From DATJBC01 sp035515515 (GTDB taxonomy: Bacteria; Actinomycetota; Acidimicrobiia; Acidimicrobiales; UBA8190), in the NCBI GenBank assembly GCA_035515515.1, contig DATJBC010000329.1, positions 1-23,897 of the forward strand: a stretch of 23,897 bases of DNA, in the 5' to 3' direction. The notes below the pieces were generated by a model, which searched no databases, was not told the DNA's origin, and saw only the letters and a program-made list of their open reading frames with translations. The position numbers and the translations under genes are program-made. The first letter of the stretch is position 1; every line of letters begins with the position of its first letter. Of the stretch, positions 22,982 through 23,897 are shown one piece after another.

Positions 22982-23641
22982 TCACAGCTGCTCCAGGCCG
23001 GTCAGGTGCAGCGAGCTGTGCGCCTTGTAGCGGATGTTGACGGTCACGAGGACGGCCGTGAAGGCCTCGATGGCGGCCGCCGAGGCCAGGCTGCCCGCGT
23101 CGAGCGGGCGCAGGCCCCCGATCGAGCCGATGAGCGCCATGGCCGCCGCGGTGGCGTCCTCGTGGTCCGAGCACACCAGGACGTCGGCCGCCAGCGCCCG
23201 GTCGAGGTCCTCGAGGTCCGCGGCGGGGAGGTGGTGGCCGGCGGCGGCCACCCGGGCGCGGGGCAGCTCGGCCTGGAGGGCGGCGCTCACCGACCCCCGC
23301 GGCGGGACGAGGGCGTGCATCTCCCGGCCTTGCCTCACCAGCGCGTTGGCCACCGACACCACGACCTTGTCCCCGAGCTGGGCCGCCAGCGGGCGCACCG
23401 TGGCGACGGCCGCCTCCCAGGGCGTGGCCACCACCACCAGGTCGCAGGCGGCGGCCCCGTCGTTGGCCGCGCCGCGCACGTCGAGGTGGCGACCGGGCCA
23501 GCGCTGCTGGACGGCGCCCACGACCTCGGCGGCGCGCTCGGCGTCACGCGAGCCGATGACCACCGACGAGCCTGCCTGCGCCAGGCGCAGGCCCAGGCCC
23601 CGTCCGAGCGGCCCGGTCCCCCCGAGGATCCCCACGTGCAC
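22982..23641 (-). CDS. npdG: F420-dependent NADP oxidoreductase (NpdG/Fno-like)
   Basis: Transfers hydride between coenzyme F420 and NADP; cytoplasmic. The 219 residues begin with the Rossmann loop GILGGTGPLGRGLGLRLA, followed by VIGSRD, the usual NADP phosphate-binding spot. VVVATPWEAA near 80 and the closing GGLRPLDAGSL and TVNIRYKAHSS segments match the family along its whole length. The GTG at 23639-23641 places the glycine loop at residue 4 as in homologues; the open frame upstream shows no homology and would run into the divergent promoter region. First gene of npdG-mshC-thrS-HIT. It implies that the organism makes F420, although no F420 synthesis gene is in view. Confidence 0.88.
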   Translation of the reverse strand: MHVGILGGTGPLGRGLGLRLAQAGSSVVIGSRDAERAAEVVGAVQQRWPGRHLDVRGAANDGAAACDLVVVATPWEAAVATVRPLAAQLGDKVVVSVANALVRQGREMHALVPPRGSVSAALQAELPRARVAAAGHHLPAADLEDLDRALAADVLVCSDHEDATAAAMALIGSIGGLRPLDAGSLASAAAIEAFTAVLVTVNIRYKAHSSLHLTGLEQL

Positions 23642-23706
23642 CGGAACACACTGGCACAACGGCTCCCCGTGCCCGGTCAACGAGGTGGGACGGCGCGACC
23701 CCGGAC

Positions 23707-23712
23707 TAGGGT
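23707..23712 (+). promoter_or_regulatory. Putative -10 box of the InhA-like gene
   Basis: TAGGGT lies 9 bases upstream of the GTG start, the same hexamer as before ruvC. It fits TAnnnT and predicts a nearly leaderless transcript; no Shine-Dalgarno is visible. Confidence 0.45.
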
Positions 23713-23721
23713 CGCCCGCGC

Positions 23722-23897
23722 GTGTCCCCTCCGTCGCAGTCAGCCGGTGCGTCAGGCCCGGCCGCGGGCCCGGCCGCCGGCCTGCTGGCCGGCAAGCGCC
23801 TTCTCGTCACCGGGGTCCTCACCGACGCGTCGCTGGCGTTCGGGGTGGCCCGCCTGGCCCAGGCCGAGGGTGCCGAGATCGTCCTGTCCGGCGCGGG
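23722..23897 (+). CDS. fabI: InhA/FabI-like enoyl-ACP reductase, N-terminus only
   Basis: Enoyl-ACP reductases of this group reduce trans-2-enoyl-ACP with NADH in type II fatty acid synthesis. Only 58 residues lie in the window. After a Pro/Ala/Gly-rich leader of about 20 residues, GLLAGKRLLVTGVLTDASLA opens a FabI-type Rossmann fold, followed by FGVARLAQAEGAEIVLSG. The TGVLTDASLAFGVA stretch, lacking the GxxxGxG loop of ordinary short-chain dehydrogenases, is what separates FabI/InhA from FabG. GTG at 23722-23724 is the first start after a TAGGGT box. It is divergent from the npdG-like gene. The catalytic Tyr and Lys are beyond the edge, so activity cannot be judged. Confidence 0.83.
   Translation, partial: MSPPSQSAGASGPAAGPAAGLLAGKRLLVTGVLTDASLAFGVARLAQAEGAEIVLSGA

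Noticed and set aside
21797..23700. A T-box leader for thrS
   Set aside because: thrS starts inside the mshC-like stop; there is no leader, and no T-box motif before the npdG-like gene was seen.
1..23897. CRISPR arrays, insertion sequences, prophage genes, tRNA or rRNA genes
   Set aside because: Looked for on both strands by eye; no spaced direct repeats, transposase motifs or tRNA-like T-loops were found.

Overview
This is a very high-GC window with frequent GTG starts, TAnnnT-type -10 boxes and many 4-base start/stop overlaps. The gene content points to an actinobacterium: an MshC-type mycothiol ligase, an F420-dependent NADP reductase (NpdG), a PgsA-acyltransferase-PimA phosphatidylinositol mannoside cluster, PdxS/PdxT vitamin B6 synthesis, and an InhA-like enoyl reductase. 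From memory, the order thrS-HIT-pgsA-patA-pimA-...-pdxS-pdxT-yebC-ruvC-ruvA-ruvB-yajC-secD-secF-relA matches the Mycobacterium tuberculosis Rv2614c-Rv2583c region. The sequence looks like a deep-branching actinobacterium (Acidimicrobiia-like is my guess, not proven).

All genes but two lie on the minus strand; reading with transcription means going from high to low coordinates. From the right edge: a 3'-truncated InhA/FabI-like gene (+) leaves the window. The divergent minus run is npdG-like, mshC-like, thrS and HIT, then a three-gene module: a Tat-exported, Gly/Asn-rich, LPFTG-sorted protein, an HprK-like P-loop kinase and a PqqD-like peptide chaperone. An EF-G-like GTPase gene (+) converges on that module and overlaps the pqqD-like gene tail-to-tail. 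A palindrome-rich divergent promoter region separates it from pgsA, the putative patA-type acyltransferase and pimA. Next come an M48 metalloprotease with an RGG-rich N-terminus, pdxS-pdxT-yebC, a 308-base structured gap, ruvC-ruvA-ruvB with a LexA-type box on the ruvC start, yajC-secD-secF with exact ATGA overlaps, and a 3'-truncated bifunctional rel.

Most of the window is housekeeping: translation, Holliday-junction resolution, protein export, cofactors, membrane lipids and the stringent response. The part that looks least described is the LPXTG protein/HprK-like kinase/PqqD-like module. It sits with the EF-G paralogue exactly where the mycobacterial order would run from HIT straight into pgsA. 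Its composition suggests leader-guided modification, possibly phosphorylation, of an exported wall-anchored protein; that function is inference. A second theme is low-complexity charged extensions on membrane proteins: an acidic YajC tail, basic SecF and PgsA tails, and an RGG-like head on the M48 protease.
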